Assembly (NCBI RefSeq): GCF_037975245.1
Contig: NC_092576.1
Location: 28,635,111-28,699,110 of the forward strand
Reading direction: 5' to 3'
DNA: 64,000 nucleotides
Source: Apostichopus japonicus
Taxonomy: Eukaryota; Echinodermata; Holothuroidea; Aspidochirotida; Stichopodidae
Shown piece after piece: positions 13,164-26,432 of this stretch. Position 1 is the first letter of the stretch; each line of letters opens with the position of its first letter. The translations under genes and the position numbers were made by a program. The notes below the pieces were generated by a model that ran no database searches, had not been told where the DNA came from, and saw only the letters and a list, made by a program, of their open reading frames with translations.

Positions 13164-13383
13164 CTTAAGTTTCTCACTGAAAAAAAAAAGAGAGAGACCA
13201 ATTAATACTTATTATTGTACGAAAGTATGTAGTACAGCAATATCAAGCAGTGTAACTGTCAAACGGTAACTAAAACAGCAAATAGTAACTAGACTTAACA
13301 TGAACAGCAACGTTATAAGAGCGATACAATTGATAAAATGTAAAGTTCAAGTAGGACCTAGTGTGTATTGAACTGATTCATAC
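13164..13383 (+). repeat. Dispersed direct repeat, copy 2
   Basis: Partner of the repeat at 11109-11330. It lies directly upstream of the 218-bp array, so the two copies bracket the 340-bp duplication block. Confidence 0.75.
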
Positions 13384-13446
13384 TATAGGCCTATAACGAC
13401 TCAGATAAGGACAATGCTTCTAGGTACTGAATTGCTTACAGCCTAT

Positions 13447-14538
13447 AAGTGTTGGATTTTAGCCTAAAATGTATTTCCTTTGTCCTAGACTTCGAATATT
13501 TGTAATAACAATTCATGAAATCCCCTATTAAGCAATCAAATAACCCGTAGTTCATCCTGTCCAATTTTCTGGCTAAACAAGTGCTATAGAATCGCAATTA
13601 TAAATAGAAATATGCTTGTCATAACATATTCACTATTCCTGGACGTATAGGAATCTGGATATATTTAAGTGTTGGATGTTAGCTTAAAATGACAGTCCTT
13701 TGTCCTAGACTTCGAAAATTTGTAATGGCAATTTATGAAATCCCCTATTAAGCAATCAAATTACCCTTAGTTCATCCTGTCCAATTTTCTGGCTAAACAA
13801 GTACTATAGACCCGCAATTATAAATAGAAATATGCTTGTCATAACATATTCACTGTTCCTGTACGTAATAATCTGGAAATCTTTAAGTGTTGGATGTTAT
13901 TTTCAATGAAATTCCTTTGTCAGGGATTTCGAAAATTTGTAATGGCAACTCATGAAATCCCCTATTAAGCAATTTAATTACCGTTCGATTCATCCTGTCC
14001 AATTTTCTCGCTAAACAAGTGATATAGACTCGCAATTATAAATAGAAATATGCTTGTCATAACATATTCACTATTCCTGTACGTAATAATCTGGAAATCT
14101 TTAAGTGTTGGATGTTATTTTCAATGAAATTCCTTTGTCAGGGATTTCGAAAATTTGTAATGGCAACTCATGAAATCCCCTATTAAGCAATTTAATTACC
14201 GTTCGATTCATCCTGTCCAATTTTCTCGCTAAACAAGTGATATAGACTCGCAATTATAAATAGAAATATGCTTGTCATAACATATTCACTATTCCTGTAC
14301 GTAATAATCTGGAAATCTTTAAGTGTTGGATGTTATTTTCAATGAAATTCCTTTGTCAGGGATTTCGAAAATTTGTAATGGCAACTCATGAAATCCCCTA
14401 TTAAGCAATTTAATTACCGTTAGATTCATCCTGTCCAATTTTCTCGCTAAACAAGTGATATAGACTCGCAATTATAAATAGAAATATGCTTGTCATAACA
14501 TATTCACTAATCCTGTACGTAAGAATCTGGAAATCAAT
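13447..14538 (+). repeat. 218-bp tandem array, five units
   Basis: Units start with AAGTGTTGGA at 13447, 13667, 13885, 14103 and 14321 (spacing 220, 218, 218, 218). The last three are almost identical, while the first two are diverged. That gradient fits recent local amplification at the right end. Each unit contains CCCCTATTAAGCAAT and TAAATAGAAATATGCTTGTC. Confidence 0.95.
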
Positions 14539-14751
14539 GTATTAAACGTCATTAGTTTGGAATGGAAACCAACTAGAAAAGCTAGAAGTTAATTAAAGCT
14601 CACTTATTTTCAAACAATACCTGTCATACTTGTCTCTTTTAGCATATTTTTTAGTGTAAACACTCTAATGAAATTACAACAAGTTGTGTAGAAGTGTACA
14701 CAACAGCATTGTTATTAGTGTACCTATCCACGGTGTGTAAAAATAACACAA

Positions 14752-15062
14752 CATTGGGTAAGTATAACACAGCACTGTGTAATTTACGATAACACTACAG
14801 TTGGGTCAAATGTTCTAGGTATTGTGTAATACCTATACATGCTGTGTAATGTTTTTCTGACACAACAGTGGCGTCAAATGTAATAGGTATTGTGTAAGCT
14901 CTACGCATGTTGTGTAATGTTGCTGGCAAAACAGTTGTGTGAAATGTACTAGGTATTGTGTATTCTCTACACATGTTGGGTAATGTTACCTGACACAACA
15001 GTTTTGTCAAATATACTAAGTGGTGTGTAATCTCTACACATGTTGTGTAATGTTACCTGACA
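14752..15062 (+). repeat. Tandem array of about 66-bp units
   Basis: Four to five units carry TAGGTATTGTGTA, CTACACATGTTGTGTAATGTT and ACACAACAGT, spaced about 66-68 bp. The short internal motif TTGTGTAA also recurs within units. Confidence 0.85.
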
Positions 15063-15855
15063 ATATCACCAGTATCACCTGCCAGTATCACCTTTACGCA
15101 ATTGCAATACTCTCCCAAAATATTCTATATACTATATATGTTTTACAAATTCTTGGGAATGTTTGGACTTGCTTCCTCGTGTCATGCCTCAAACTTTTAT
15201 AATATTACTAAACCCAACAGTGGTTACGTATATATCCAAACAAATGTGAGTAAGGTGTTGACTATACCCCCTCCCCCCCCCTGCCCTCACAAAACAAAAA
15301 CATACCAACAACTCATAAATGCAGACTGTTATGACTAATATATTCCTTTTTGGCAAATTTAAATGTCCATGGTTAAACTTTCGTGATTTATTTGCTTTGA
15401 AGCAAAACTATACTTAACGTGTGTTCAACTTAAATAAATACGTACTCAGTTTTGGGTTAGATATTTCCCCAAATTTTTAGAGTGTTTTGATACTACTCAA
15501 GTTATGGAAGGTTGTGATATCTAACAACTAGTGTAATTGTCCAGGTAAATGGATAAATGCGTACTAATTTTTCCTGTGAGAAACAATTGAATTTGTAATA
15601 TCTATTCTTTGCTTAAAGCCCTTTAAATCAATTATATCTGTTAATATAGGAACCGTTGAAAATTAATTAAGCCATCTCCATCCCAAATACAAACCACATA
15701 ACACATGTTCTTTATTCTAATTTATATATTGCTGTAAGTAAGCAACTCACTATCAACTTGGCTGTTGTATTATATGATGTATAAAGCAGATGTGAGCCAC
15801 TTGAGAAAAACTAACCGCAAGGATTCACACACAGAACGAAACACACACGCACATG

Positions 15856-15886
<31 letters not shown>

Positions 15887-17371
15887 TTATTTATTTATGG
15901 CTTGCACAATTTGATATTGTACACTGAAATTGTTTTGAAACTCTCAAACAACTGGTGCTTGACCACGGATGACCTTATCATCGCACTTTGTTTACCGAAA
16001 AGAGTACACTGAACTTTCGGTACCAACTTTACTGAGTTCTAGCGAAATGTTGAGCGGTAAAACCGTTTCCTATATAATACTGTTTATAATTGGTTATATA
16101 GAAAATATGCAGTTATTTGATCCATACCTTGCCGTACACAACAACAGCACCAGCATTCAATCTTCTTAGTGGTGAATCTTAGAACACTTTGGTTACAATT
16201 TTCATTGTTTTGTTATCACTGATATATTTGCAGATTTTAAATGTTACCGTAGAGGATTGATAGACATTTGACAACATAATTAAGAGAGTGGAGGCTGAAA
16301 GCATTAATTGGTAGTCCGCAGTCGCTTGGCAAGAGGGTCAGAGGGGGCCAGGCCTCTTCTCCCCAAAGGAAATTTTCGGGGACGAATATATGGTGTATAT
16401 GATACTAGATGGGCTATTTGTTTTATAGTACGGCATGTTCTACTACTCATATAAAGGTTTCCTCCTTAGCCATACTTAGCATCAAATAAGTTCCCTCCTT
16501 AGCCATACTTATCATAAAATAAGTTACATCCGAACAAATTAGCTTTGATTCAGTAATTGATACTTCTAGTCAAAGGCCCGTGCGTCGTATGACAACGGAT
16601 TGTCATCTTTCATTAAAACAAAACACATCTTTATTTGGGTCAGTGAGATATGAGATACCTGCGTATACGATATAATGCATTTTGAAAATGTTTAATATCG
16701 TTTATATATACATAGCCGAAACCGCTTGGAGCATAAGAACACATAAGTGACCCACCTCCCCCCCCCCCTGCCCTCCACCCTTTCCTATATGCATGTCCTA
16801 AAAAATGAGTATATCGACACACCCGTTAATTACACCTAAACTCCTTGATTCTTAAAAAGAGGACAAACAATGGGTTTTCCCCCTCTCGTATGATGCAGGT
16901 TGGTTACGCTTACCCCACCCCCACTGCATAAGACCATTCAACTTAAGACGGGTTAAAAAAAAAAGTTCCGTTGCTTGTGAAGGTATATATGTATAGTGCA
17001 CTTTTGATTCTTGTTAATAGATACTATTGTGTGGGCTGCATTCAAAGTACAAACAAATAAACGTTTGAAAGGAAACGAAACATTAAATCGATAAGTAAGT
17101 GATTTCCTGTACCGATTTCTTGTCATAGCTAACAGTAGAAATACAGGCGCCATACCAGTATATGTTTATTTAATAGTATGAACAAATTATCGTTTTAACC
17201 TATATAAACAAGGTAGGTATATGCCATTAAAGACTGTGTACTTTCGCCTATAGCGAAGTCATACACATGGGAGCAGGTAGGTGGTGTCCTGAAACAACAT
17301 GTGGCGTTATGTGTCTTTAACTATAGTAAACGACCAGGACCACCATTTTAATTTCTTGCCACTACCCCCCC
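15063..17371. other. Non-coding stretch, no gene recognised
   Basis: Contains poly-C runs (near 15272 and 16758), a TA/TTTA microsatellite at about 15855-15898 and a two-unit 33-bp duplication at 16460-16524. Frames are short and lack domains. Confidence 0.5.
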
Positions 17372-17690
17372 CCCCCAAGCCAGAATACGTATCCTTCATA
17401 CTGTGATATGTACACATCAACCATCTTATATTTACCTAAGTTATTCGATACCATGATAAGTTATTCCTATGTGTTGAGTGACTGTCAGTACCTCCTCAAG
17501 TCAGAATACGTATCCTTCATACTGTGATATGTACACATCGACCATCTTGCATTTAGCTAGGTTATTCGATACCATGATAAGTTATTCCTATGTGTTGAGT
17601 GACTGTCAGTACCTCCTCAAGCCAGAATACGTATCCTTCATACTGTGATATGCATACATCAACCATCTTGCATTTAGTGAAGTTTCTTGT
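17372..17690 (+). repeat. 120-121-bp tandem repeat, about 2.6 units
   Basis: CAGAATACGTATCCTTCATA recurs at 17382, 17502 and 17623, with matching flanks (TTATTCGATACCATGATAAG and GTGTTGAGTGACTGTCAGTA). Confidence 0.93.
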
Positions 17691-20600
17691 TCCAGACCAC
17701 GTGACCTTTAATTCAGCGATTGACACTATTTTGCAATGAAGTGAGTGCTTCAAAGATGCCTGTTGTCTTTAAACACTGCCTGATTTGATGATTACTTTCA
17801 ATAGGTCTTTAATTGGAAATGACGTGACAAGAAATACATACGCAATGACACACAAACAAGGAAAAAGAACGCATCGGGTCGCAACACCGGAAATGACGTG
17901 ATCTGGTTGAAGAGTTTTCATTTCCTCCCATTATTACAGTAAACAGATTGTTGATCTGCTAATATCGTTACCAAACAAAAATGTATTTTACCTTTATTTG
18001 AATGACGAGGCGAATATAGTTTAGTGGGAAGCTATGAAGGCGATAAACAATCACGTTATAACAGGCATGTGACTGCCTGTTTTGTTAACAACCACAAGTT
18101 CTACCCTTAAAGGAATAACATTGGTTTCTTTCTTACTTGTTGTTGTATAGTTTTGGTAGTAATCGATTTGATGATTCATCAAAAAGACACCGAAACTAAA
18201 AATGACGGTAGTGGGGGGAAAGGGAATTTAAAAGTTAGTGGTAGTCCCGCGATCTAACACGTCAAAGTTATCGTACAGTGTAGACCCTATGTTGGTGAGA
18301 TGTTATTATGCTATCCCCTATTTAAAGCCAGTGATTTTTCGAGGCGAGAGTGTGTACCAGGTAGGAGAGGTTGGTGGGGGTGTTTCCACGAGAACAGTTC
18401 AAACCTTGATTGTTCCTAACCATCCACAGAAAGGTATCAAACGTTACACTGTAGTGATTATTATCTTATCGAAACAGTTCTCAGTTTGTAGATTGAACAA
18501 TACTTCCAACATGAAATTAATTGAAAACATGATTTTGTTTAATTTTGTATTAGATAAACTGTCAATTTGGGCGCTGTTTAGCTGGTGTCATGTGGAGGCC
18601 TCAAACCTGGATCCAGTGTCCTTGAGATGACGGTTTTGAAGAAAACAAAGGAATTACATAACAGAAAATTAAGCAGTCACTCACTTTACATCATCATAAT
18701 GGATAATTAGCTAATATTTACAAGTAATTAAAACTAGAATTAAGAATAGATTTTTTTAAATCTTTGATGGATTTTGATGGTAGTTGCAGCTATATTTATG
18801 AGATATGGTGAGATATGGGTATTTTGCACCACATCTAACATTTCACCCAAGTAGCGGTAATGTTCCTCATGGCATAAGAGACCACTTTCTAGATCCACGT
18901 CTTCGTGGATTTTTTTTAAATGGGAGTGGGGGTGTACGTGTATTCCTGTGTACGGGCCTGCATTTGTCTCTAGCCATGGTCAAATTAACGAATTAAATGA
19001 GCTGTAACTAAAACAAAGGGAACATTATACCACGAAGGTATCCATATACTATAGTTGTTTTTCAATATGTCTTTGTTTCGAACACAACAGTTGTACATTT
19101 TCGCATTAAACTTAAACTGAAGCTCAAGTTTAAAGTAATAGGAAACTAATCGAACTGAAGCTCAAGTTTAAAGTAATAGGAAACTAATCGAGTTTGTCTG
19201 TGCAATGTCTCTACACTCACTTGAACTCGCTGGTGCTTTTTTGTTTGATAACTTCAAGTACCTCGCAATCATAGACTACAGTATCACGCCAACCACAGCG
19301 GAAGAATCGTGCCTATAAGATCTCAAGTCTTCCTGTTGCACACTCGAATAGTTTCATTGGCGGATATGGCCCTTAGCTAGTATTGAGACCTTATTAATAC
19401 CCAACCACCTGGTGAGCTCATAAACGGATGAAGATTATAATGAAACATATTTAGTTAGTCATAACATCACGAGCTGAGCCTGCACGAAGAACAAGGACGA
19501 AAGCTTAGGCTCGGTTAGGCGGGAACCAGAGTGTACATTCTACTGTATACGACTATACCGTCTTCATTGTGTTGGAACTTGATATTATAGACAGGTCTGT
19601 TGTTGGGTTATCTAGTTGCATTTCGCTTGGAAGATTTTTCTGTTATTATTATTAATATTTCTCTGTTTCAGTGTGGAAGTTTTATCTGCAGTTTCGTTAT
19701 TCAGACTATAAAAAAAAATTGCTAAACCGATCTTACATCGAACGATGAAGAATTGCGACATTCGACGGAGATCATTGCCGTATAATTGGTATTTATTTGC
19801 TCACGCATCAATATTATGCGCCACATTTTTATCATTTCCTCGTATGCATAGTTAATAATTGGTTGATAAATTGTATATTTTCTTAGTACACATGATGTTT
19901 GATGAAAAGTCAACCAGTGCCAAGTTTCCAACGTAATGTTTGGAGTATGAAGGAGCATAATCTAGTTTGGATTTCATGGAACTGGTAATGTTGTTATAAA
20001 CACAGGGTTATCAATGTACGCAAAGACATTGATGGTGCTTTGATATAGTAATACACTAACTATAGCGGTTTATATGTTGACAGAGGATTTCATTAAACGA
20101 ATAGAGCGACGAGGATGAGGTAGACCTTTATATACACTGCCGTCAGTCAATAAGTCGTTACTACGTTAGACTGTTTTGGAACTAATTTTCTACGTGTATT
20201 ACGAATTATTGAATCAACGACTTACGTGGGTGGAGTGAATGTTTATCGGATCACTAAACAAATCGACCATTCATGCATGAGCCATGTGAAGTTTTACTTT
20301 TCATAACGTGAAGGAAGTGTCGATCATATTTACGGATTCTGATTTTTTTTTTTTATAATCCCGTATTGGATATTGTGACTTGACGGAGATTGCCACTGTG
20401 AAGACGTAATCACGACTAATTTGATATATGTACTCAGTTGCCCACGCATCTGGCGCATAGCTGTCTAGTCGTGATCCACGAACTGTGTTATGCGCATGCA
20501 ACGTGACATGATTTTTTTTAAGTGTGCGAACACTGTTCAAATTGCGTTGGAACATGAACAAACATACATCTGTACACGTTAGAGCGATGACTAAAGGAGA

Positions 20601-20980
20601 TAACATAGCAGCCTAAGCTAGGGATTGAAATCATGACAGGATTAATAGTCGACTACGTGTGACCATCTTAATGTAACTAGTTTACGTACTGGTCGTTGTA
20701 TATTCATCATTTCTCATCCCGTCACGGGAAGCCACTAAGCGACAATTGACTCGTTTTAAGTGTCACCAGTAAATTGCATTTACATTTTACGTGAGGTTTG
20801 ACACAGAGTCGCGCATATTACCATATGGAAGTTTCGGTAAGCGGAAGTTTGTATACATATATGTATATATTTTTATAGTTGCTAATACTAGAAGTTGTAT
20901 ACTCAGTGATACTTTACTTGGACTACTGTATAACAGATGAGAAAAGGTGGTCGTTGTTTTGGAAGGAAGCTGATGTGTGC
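17691..20980. other. Non-coding stretch upstream of the Ig receptor gene
   Basis: Includes a 130-codon frame at 18238-18630 without recognisable domains and a two-unit 38-bp duplication at 19115-19190. A TA-rich segment at 20854-20880 could serve as a core promoter for the gene at 21006, but nothing proves it. Confidence 0.45.
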
Positions 20981-21005
20981 ATGACATCACGTCATACGAC
21001 TCAAG

Positions 21006-23258
21006 ATGTTTGTAAATCAGTTCCTAACGATTCTTTGTCTCTTTCAACTCGTCGGCATAATTACCGCCTTCGAGTTCCTAGAATCACCAGTGAATACGAC
21101 AGGTGTTGAGGGCGGTATTGTACTTTTGCCTTGTCACATTGCTAGAAATGCCCATGGCAACGGGCCATCTTCATCCTACTGGAGCAGGACCAGAGACAAT
21201 CACATTATCAGTGAAAATAACGATACAAATAAATTTGCCCGTCTCAATAGAGACCTAGCACCCCGACTGTCAATTTTAGGGCAAGTTTCATACGAGTATA
21301 ATTTGCAGATATCTAACCTAACCGTGGAGGATGCTGGGTTTTACCAGTGTTGGCATCTCGATGATGAATATGGCCACTATTCTAAAAAGGCCTATTTGAG
21401 TGTACTGCCGAAAGATACGGCAGCGTGGTTCCCGTTCTGCACGGTTGATAGTTCGTCGAGTTTCGGTGGAGTCGGTCGGACCGTTGGGTCGACTCTCACG
21501 TATAACTGCCAACCACCATCTAACGTACAATTACCTAATGAGCTTTCATTGTACGTTAGAAGTATACACAGTGGAGATAAAGGAGTTCCCATAGCAACAT
21601 GCGATCACGTGCCTTGCTCCTTTTCGTACACTCTACGACTTACAGATAGGAACAGTCGTTTTGTCTGTGGAACCGAAATTAATCGTGACATATTTGAAGA
21701 GGAATGCACAATGAACCAGTTACGCGAACGAAAGGAAATAAGTCTTTCACCAATGCCAAAAGTATTTCTTCTTAATTCTGTCGGGAAATTATTTTGCGAA
21801 TCGGTGGATGATGGTGAAGAATATCAATACCAATGGTTTATGGAAGAGAGACCTTTGACAGAATTAGAAAGCGAAAATTATTACACTTTTTTCTTCATTA
21901 GCCAAAATTTAAACAATACTGAGATTACGTGTGTTGTGAACGATATGAATGGATATGTTGGATCTAGCAGTATTGTGATAGATGTAACCGTGGCAACCAG
22001 TGATAAGGACTCAGATCCGAGACAAATTGGGAAAGATAAATCCACTGAGCCACCCCACGCACCCGTACAAGATAAAAGTCATACGATGGAAAAGATTTTC
22101 GGTATACCGATAGAAATTCTGTTATTTCTCTCCTGTGCTATAGTGGTTCTTCTGTTACTTTTAATAATCTTCATTTTATTACTCCAGAGGCAAAAACGGA
22201 GCCGCCAGGAACACGGTAACATTATGCACCATTCCGAATTGGTTGCCATTGGTAACGCCGACTTAAAAGTCGATCTGTCCAACGACGTCATAATATCCTC
22301 CCAAACGAAACATCATGCAACTTCCCCTCGGGTGTCAGAGTCCGAGGACGCATCGTTCTATGACAACGTACCATCGGGTGACGAATACTCGTACAAGTGC
22401 CATTCTAGGCCGTACAACTCGAACAACGCGAAAGGTATGCTGTCATATGAAACGGCTGGACGTTCAAGTGTAAGTGCTAAAATGGCGATCACTGAGTTCA
22501 CAGAAGTTACTAGGTCTGATTACAATGTCTTGGATCCTTATATAGCTAGTGATAACGACACGCTAGATTCTTTTGATCTTGAGGATATGAGAGAAAGGTC
22601 TCAAAGGAATTTTGAGAACGAGAGAACTGATTGTTTAGGTCAAACATCATCGACAAAATTAAAACCAAGTTGCTATCCATCACAATCGATCGTTACACGC
22701 CAAAGTTCCTTACCAGTAAACTCCCCGAGTGCCCTCTATGCCGTCACTAGTTTGATTAGTCATGGTGACGGAAGACGCTCAGTATCAGCTCTTTCTCGGG
22801 TAAAACAATCGGAGAGCGCCCCCCTCAGATCAAGGAGTGTATCATGCCAGAGTACTCGGGCGGAATACGCGTCACCTTGTAACCGACCAAAGTCGAAGGA
22901 TTTCTCATTAAGCTCGAATGAAAATTCAGATTGTGAGGAGAACGGTGCTACATTCAGTAAAACCGCAACCGAAGAAGTCAATGGTGTCACGGGTCAAAAA
23001 GATGTCGACTCGAGGCCGGCTTCAGAATGTGCAGTGAGTGGTGAATATGCAGAGATAACGGGCTCTCCTCAGCCCGGAATATCCCAGAAGATTTCCACAC
23101 ACTCCCACCCTGACAGATCTCGTACTTCAGATGCTACGGAAGGCAACATAATTAGGTTAGAGAGGATCGACGACGGTACCGAACAAGTTTTAATGTTGGA
23201 TGATAATAAGTACATAACAAATAATAGAATATTGAATGACGATGCGGGTGAAATCTAG
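21006..23258 (+). CDS. Single-exon Ig-domain transmembrane receptor-like protein with ITIM-like tail (750 aa)
   Basis: The start ATG has A at -3 and an in-frame stop at 20982-20984, so it is the likely true start. Residues 1-21 form a signal peptide. A V-type Ig domain follows, with Cys43, Trp59 and the signature D109-A-G-F-Y-Q-Cys115. A cysteine-rich middle region follows, then a second Ig-like fold (Cys264, Trp277, Cys309). Residues about 369-393 form one hydrophobic helix followed by QRQKRSR, so the N-terminus is outside and the tail is about 357 residues. The tail is Ser-rich and has ITIM-like sites SFYDNV (Tyr452, also a YxN Grb2-type site) and SDYNVL (Tyr506), plus GEYAEI (Tyr681). What is seen: a type I membrane Ig protein. 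Inferred: cell-surface adhesion or inhibitory signalling through SH2 proteins. No specific orthologue is recognised. Lack of introns is unusual for an Ig gene and could reflect retroposition. Confidence 0.9.
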   Translation: MFVNQFLTILCLFQLVGIITAFEFLESPVNTTGVEGGIVLLPCHIARNAHGNGPSSSYWSRTRDNHIISENNDTNKFARLNRDLAPRLSILGQVSYEYNLQISNLTVEDAGFYQCWHLDDEYGHYSKKAYLSVLPKDTAAWFPFCTVDSSSSFGGVGRTVGSTLTYNCQPPSNVQLPNELSLYVRSIHSGDKGVPIATCDHVPCSFSYTLRLTDRNSRFVCGTEINRDIFEEECTMNQLRERKEISLSPMPKVFLLNSVGKLFCESVDDGEEYQYQWFMEERPLTELESENYYTFFFISQNLNNTEITCVVNDMNGYVGSSSIVIDVTVATSDKDSDPRQIGKDKSTEPPHAPVQDKSHTMEKIFGIPIEILLFLSCAIVVLLLLLIIFILLLQRQKRSRQEHGNIMHHSELVAIGNADLKVDLSNDVIISSQTKHHATSPRVSESEDASFYDNVPSGDEYSYKCHSRPYNSNNAKGMLSYETAGRSSVSAKMAITEFTEVTRSDYNVLDPYIASDNDTLDSFDLEDMRERSQRNFENERTDCLGQTSSTKLKPSCYPSQSIVTRQSSLPVNSPSALYAVTSLISHGDGRRSVSALSRVKQSESAPLRSRSVSCQSTRAEYASPCNRPKSKDFSLSSNENSDCEENGATFSKTATEEVNGVTGQKDVDSRPASECAVSGEYAEITGSPQPGISQKISTHSHPDRSRTSDATEGNIIRLERIDDGTEQVLMLDDNKYITNNRILNDDAGEI

Positions 23259-24590
23259 GGACCTAATATGAATATTCATGAATGTGCGAAATGTATATGT
23301 AAATACAAAATTTATAATAGTTAGATAAGAGTTAAAGTTGAATGTGAGTTTTTATGTGAATTTTGGAAACAATATTATGCCCCTGTATATTACCGTTACT
23401 AACTGAATAACTTTGGCATGGGAAGTGAATGTTTGACGCAATGGGGCTTAAATGATACCGAAATATAACGGGCATGGACAAATGAAGGATAAATGCGTCA
23501 AATTGTATTTGTAGGGTTGTAACGTCCTTTTTGAAATGAGTAACAAATTATTCTGTTGGTAAATGTTTGAATCAGCATTTGTGTTTTAGACTTTAAGACC
23601 GGAAATTTGTGAATGGGGTGGACGGGGTATACATATGGCGTAACGTGATGTTGTAATACCCGAAGTTTGTTTCTCGTAACTTAAACACCTTGATAAGTAT
23701 GTTATGAAAAGTTTGTTTTCTTAGAAGAGTTGATTAAATCCTACATCAACTTCTAGTACATTTGGATCATGTCAACACAACTCGTTTTCGAATTTGCTGA
23801 TTAATTTGTTCTGAGTTTATGACGAATGTATACAGACGAATTTAAATTTGTTGCCCTGTAAGACTAGCTTACTTGTATTTCTTTCAATTTTTGTGTGCAT
23901 ATTACATAAACCATTGATATTTCTTCCATAATTATAAGCGTATATTCCTTGAAATATTCATGTGTATTATTTGTATATTTGCATAATTTTCACTAGTATG
24001 TTGTTTTGGATATGAGTGAACCCTGGGATAAAACCTGCATATCACCGTATGTACTATAGCTTAATCACTTATAACAGGAAGAAGCATCTAAAACAAAAGC
24101 ATTCCAGTATCCTGAAATTAATGTATACCTAAAAAGGGTTGTTCGGAGGGAAAATTTTGCTTTCGCGTGTAAATAGTATACTGATTACATATTACAGCTA
24201 TGCACCCAGCCGATCTTGGTGTTCATTTCTTACATACTTGTGTTCTTAACATTTTCATTTGACATTTGCAGTTGATACGTTTGTTATTTAAAAGTGAACT
24301 TGAAGCAAACAGGTGTGATATCATATTGCTGTATTACTACAACGAATGTCTACTTTTTATTCAGTTTTCTACCATTTGAATATTCTTGTGTTTTATAATC
24401 GTTATACGTTCATATTAAAATGAAATTTTGAAAACCTTTTCTAACTAATGTAATGAAAAGTAAACAAGGAAATGAAAACACTTTACTTTTAGCCACTGTG
24501 CATCTGCCAGTCGACACTGCTGCTTGTTTAAGTTCATTTCCAAAAACACGGAAATGCTTGAAGAGCTTCCTTTAATAAGCAATAAAGGAA
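23259..24590 (+). other. Probable 3' UTR and flank of the Ig receptor gene
   Basis: AT-rich, no open frame and no repeat recognised. A canonical AATAAA at 24581-24586 could end the transcript, but shorter ends are possible. Confidence 0.4.
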
Positions 24591-26432
24591 ATCATTTTGT
24601 TTTTTATGCTGGTATAATAAGAAAAATCGTTGTATTAAACTTTCAATTTTACTTTCAGCTGGGTTGTGAGATACCGGTAGTGCTTCCGTAATAAGAATAC
24701 CAGCATACTAGTGCAGTTTGTTATATTTTCAAGATTTACGTTTAAGTTAAGAGTTATTTATATGCAACGATAAGTAGTATATGGCATACATGGACATAAG
24801 TCTGTGAAACATCATCGATTGATAGAAATGGTTTAAAAAAAAACGCTTCCAAGGAATTGGATTATACTGCTCAATTAGTAAGCAGTAGGCCTCTATTTAA
24901 TTTCTCCATATTCTTAATCATGTTGCTCACAAACAGGCTCTTCAAAAATTGATGTTTCGTTAGTGGTGGATATTAGATGGTATATCCCTTCATTGTGTCT
25001 GGCCAAAAAAAACTATAGCAGTTTCTAACAGTTGGAGTTCCGAGCATGAATCATGCCGCAAGAAGTGTGCGCGTAATGACGTATAACGTCTTCTACATAC
25101 ACTGGAATAAAAGAAGTGCAATTTGGTGTCGAGTGGTATGAAATACAAGTTGATTGTATATCTGATAATTGTACTGATTTTTGTTTGTTTGTTTCTTGTT
25201 ACATTTCGTTTTCTTATTTGATCAGTTGTACAGTACTCGGAGTTTAAAGAAACATTTACATGCATTCAAGTTTATAATTCAAACACACAATGTAAAGAAA
25301 GTTTAACCATGTCATTAAATGCTTCTCTGCATATCAAATTTGTCCATTTTTCTTATTTTCGTTTACTTTTTTTTCTGGAATCGTAGTTCGCTAATGGCTT
25401 TAGATGGACTCTAAGTGTGGTTGCGTTGATTGTGGAGGGATCTGTGGTGGTAAATTTTCGAAACATGGGTATAGCTACGCCTGGTATGCTCTCTGAGCAC
25501 AACCGTTTAATTTACGTCTAAGATTCCACACAAGTTTAAAATGTTAGATTAGACGCGCAATGATGGGGCACAATATAGTTTGTGATCTTATATGACAAAC
25601 GTAATAGTTAAATCTCCTCCAATATACACACTGTCATGATTGTGAAGTTTTAACGAGTTTCCTTATCTTACAAAAGAGTGTGCAGCTCGTTATTTATTTA
25701 TTTATTTGTTGTACCTCATTAACGGAAACATTAACCCACACATCATCATCATTTGGTCACTGTAATTAGGATAAATGTCAGGAACAACTTACCAAAACAA
25801 CTAAGAAACATCTCATTTCATACACAATGCCTGGAGACTTGATCAAGTTTAAAATATGACCCACAGGAATGCAGTTTGTTACGTATTCCTATCATTGTTT
25901 TGGTGATGGCGATGGGTGTTTACAAATGCTTGAATGTACAATATGGAACCTCCTCACGTGACCTGTGTGAGTGGATACTCCTCCCCTTAGACTCCTCCCC
26001 TAACACATTTTACCATCCCACCCCGCCCTCCGTACAGAAAAGGTGGTTGCGCCCCACATGATTTTCGCACCCGACACGTGCTTCCAATTGTGTAATCTGA
26101 GATCGAAGCCACAACAAAAATACAAAAGAAAAAATAGACAAACAGATCCTGTTTGTTAAAATATCGAAAAGTTCAAAAAGATGTGTGACACATTAAACGA
26201 GCTTCGTCACGGTTGCTAAATCTACTGCGAAACACTAAACTAATGTAAACTTCTATGAGTGGTCAGCTGAAGACCCAACAAATTCGGTCTGTTAAAGAAA
26301 TTGCATCAATTTAACACATGCATTCACATGAGAAGGACTACAACAGACCGTGACAAGTTGAAAAACCCGTGAGTCGTTCACCTATTGTGACGTCATACTC
26401 TTACCATTCATTCTTCGCTTAAAGGCTTTATG
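24591..26432. other. Non-coding stretch, no gene recognised
   Basis: A short (TTTA)n lies near 25690-25708. Frames are short and lack domains. Confidence 0.5.

Noticed and set aside
18238-18630. 130-codon frame
   Set aside because: No signal peptide, domain or motif, low-complexity composition, no splice partners. Length is compatible with chance in AT-rich DNA.
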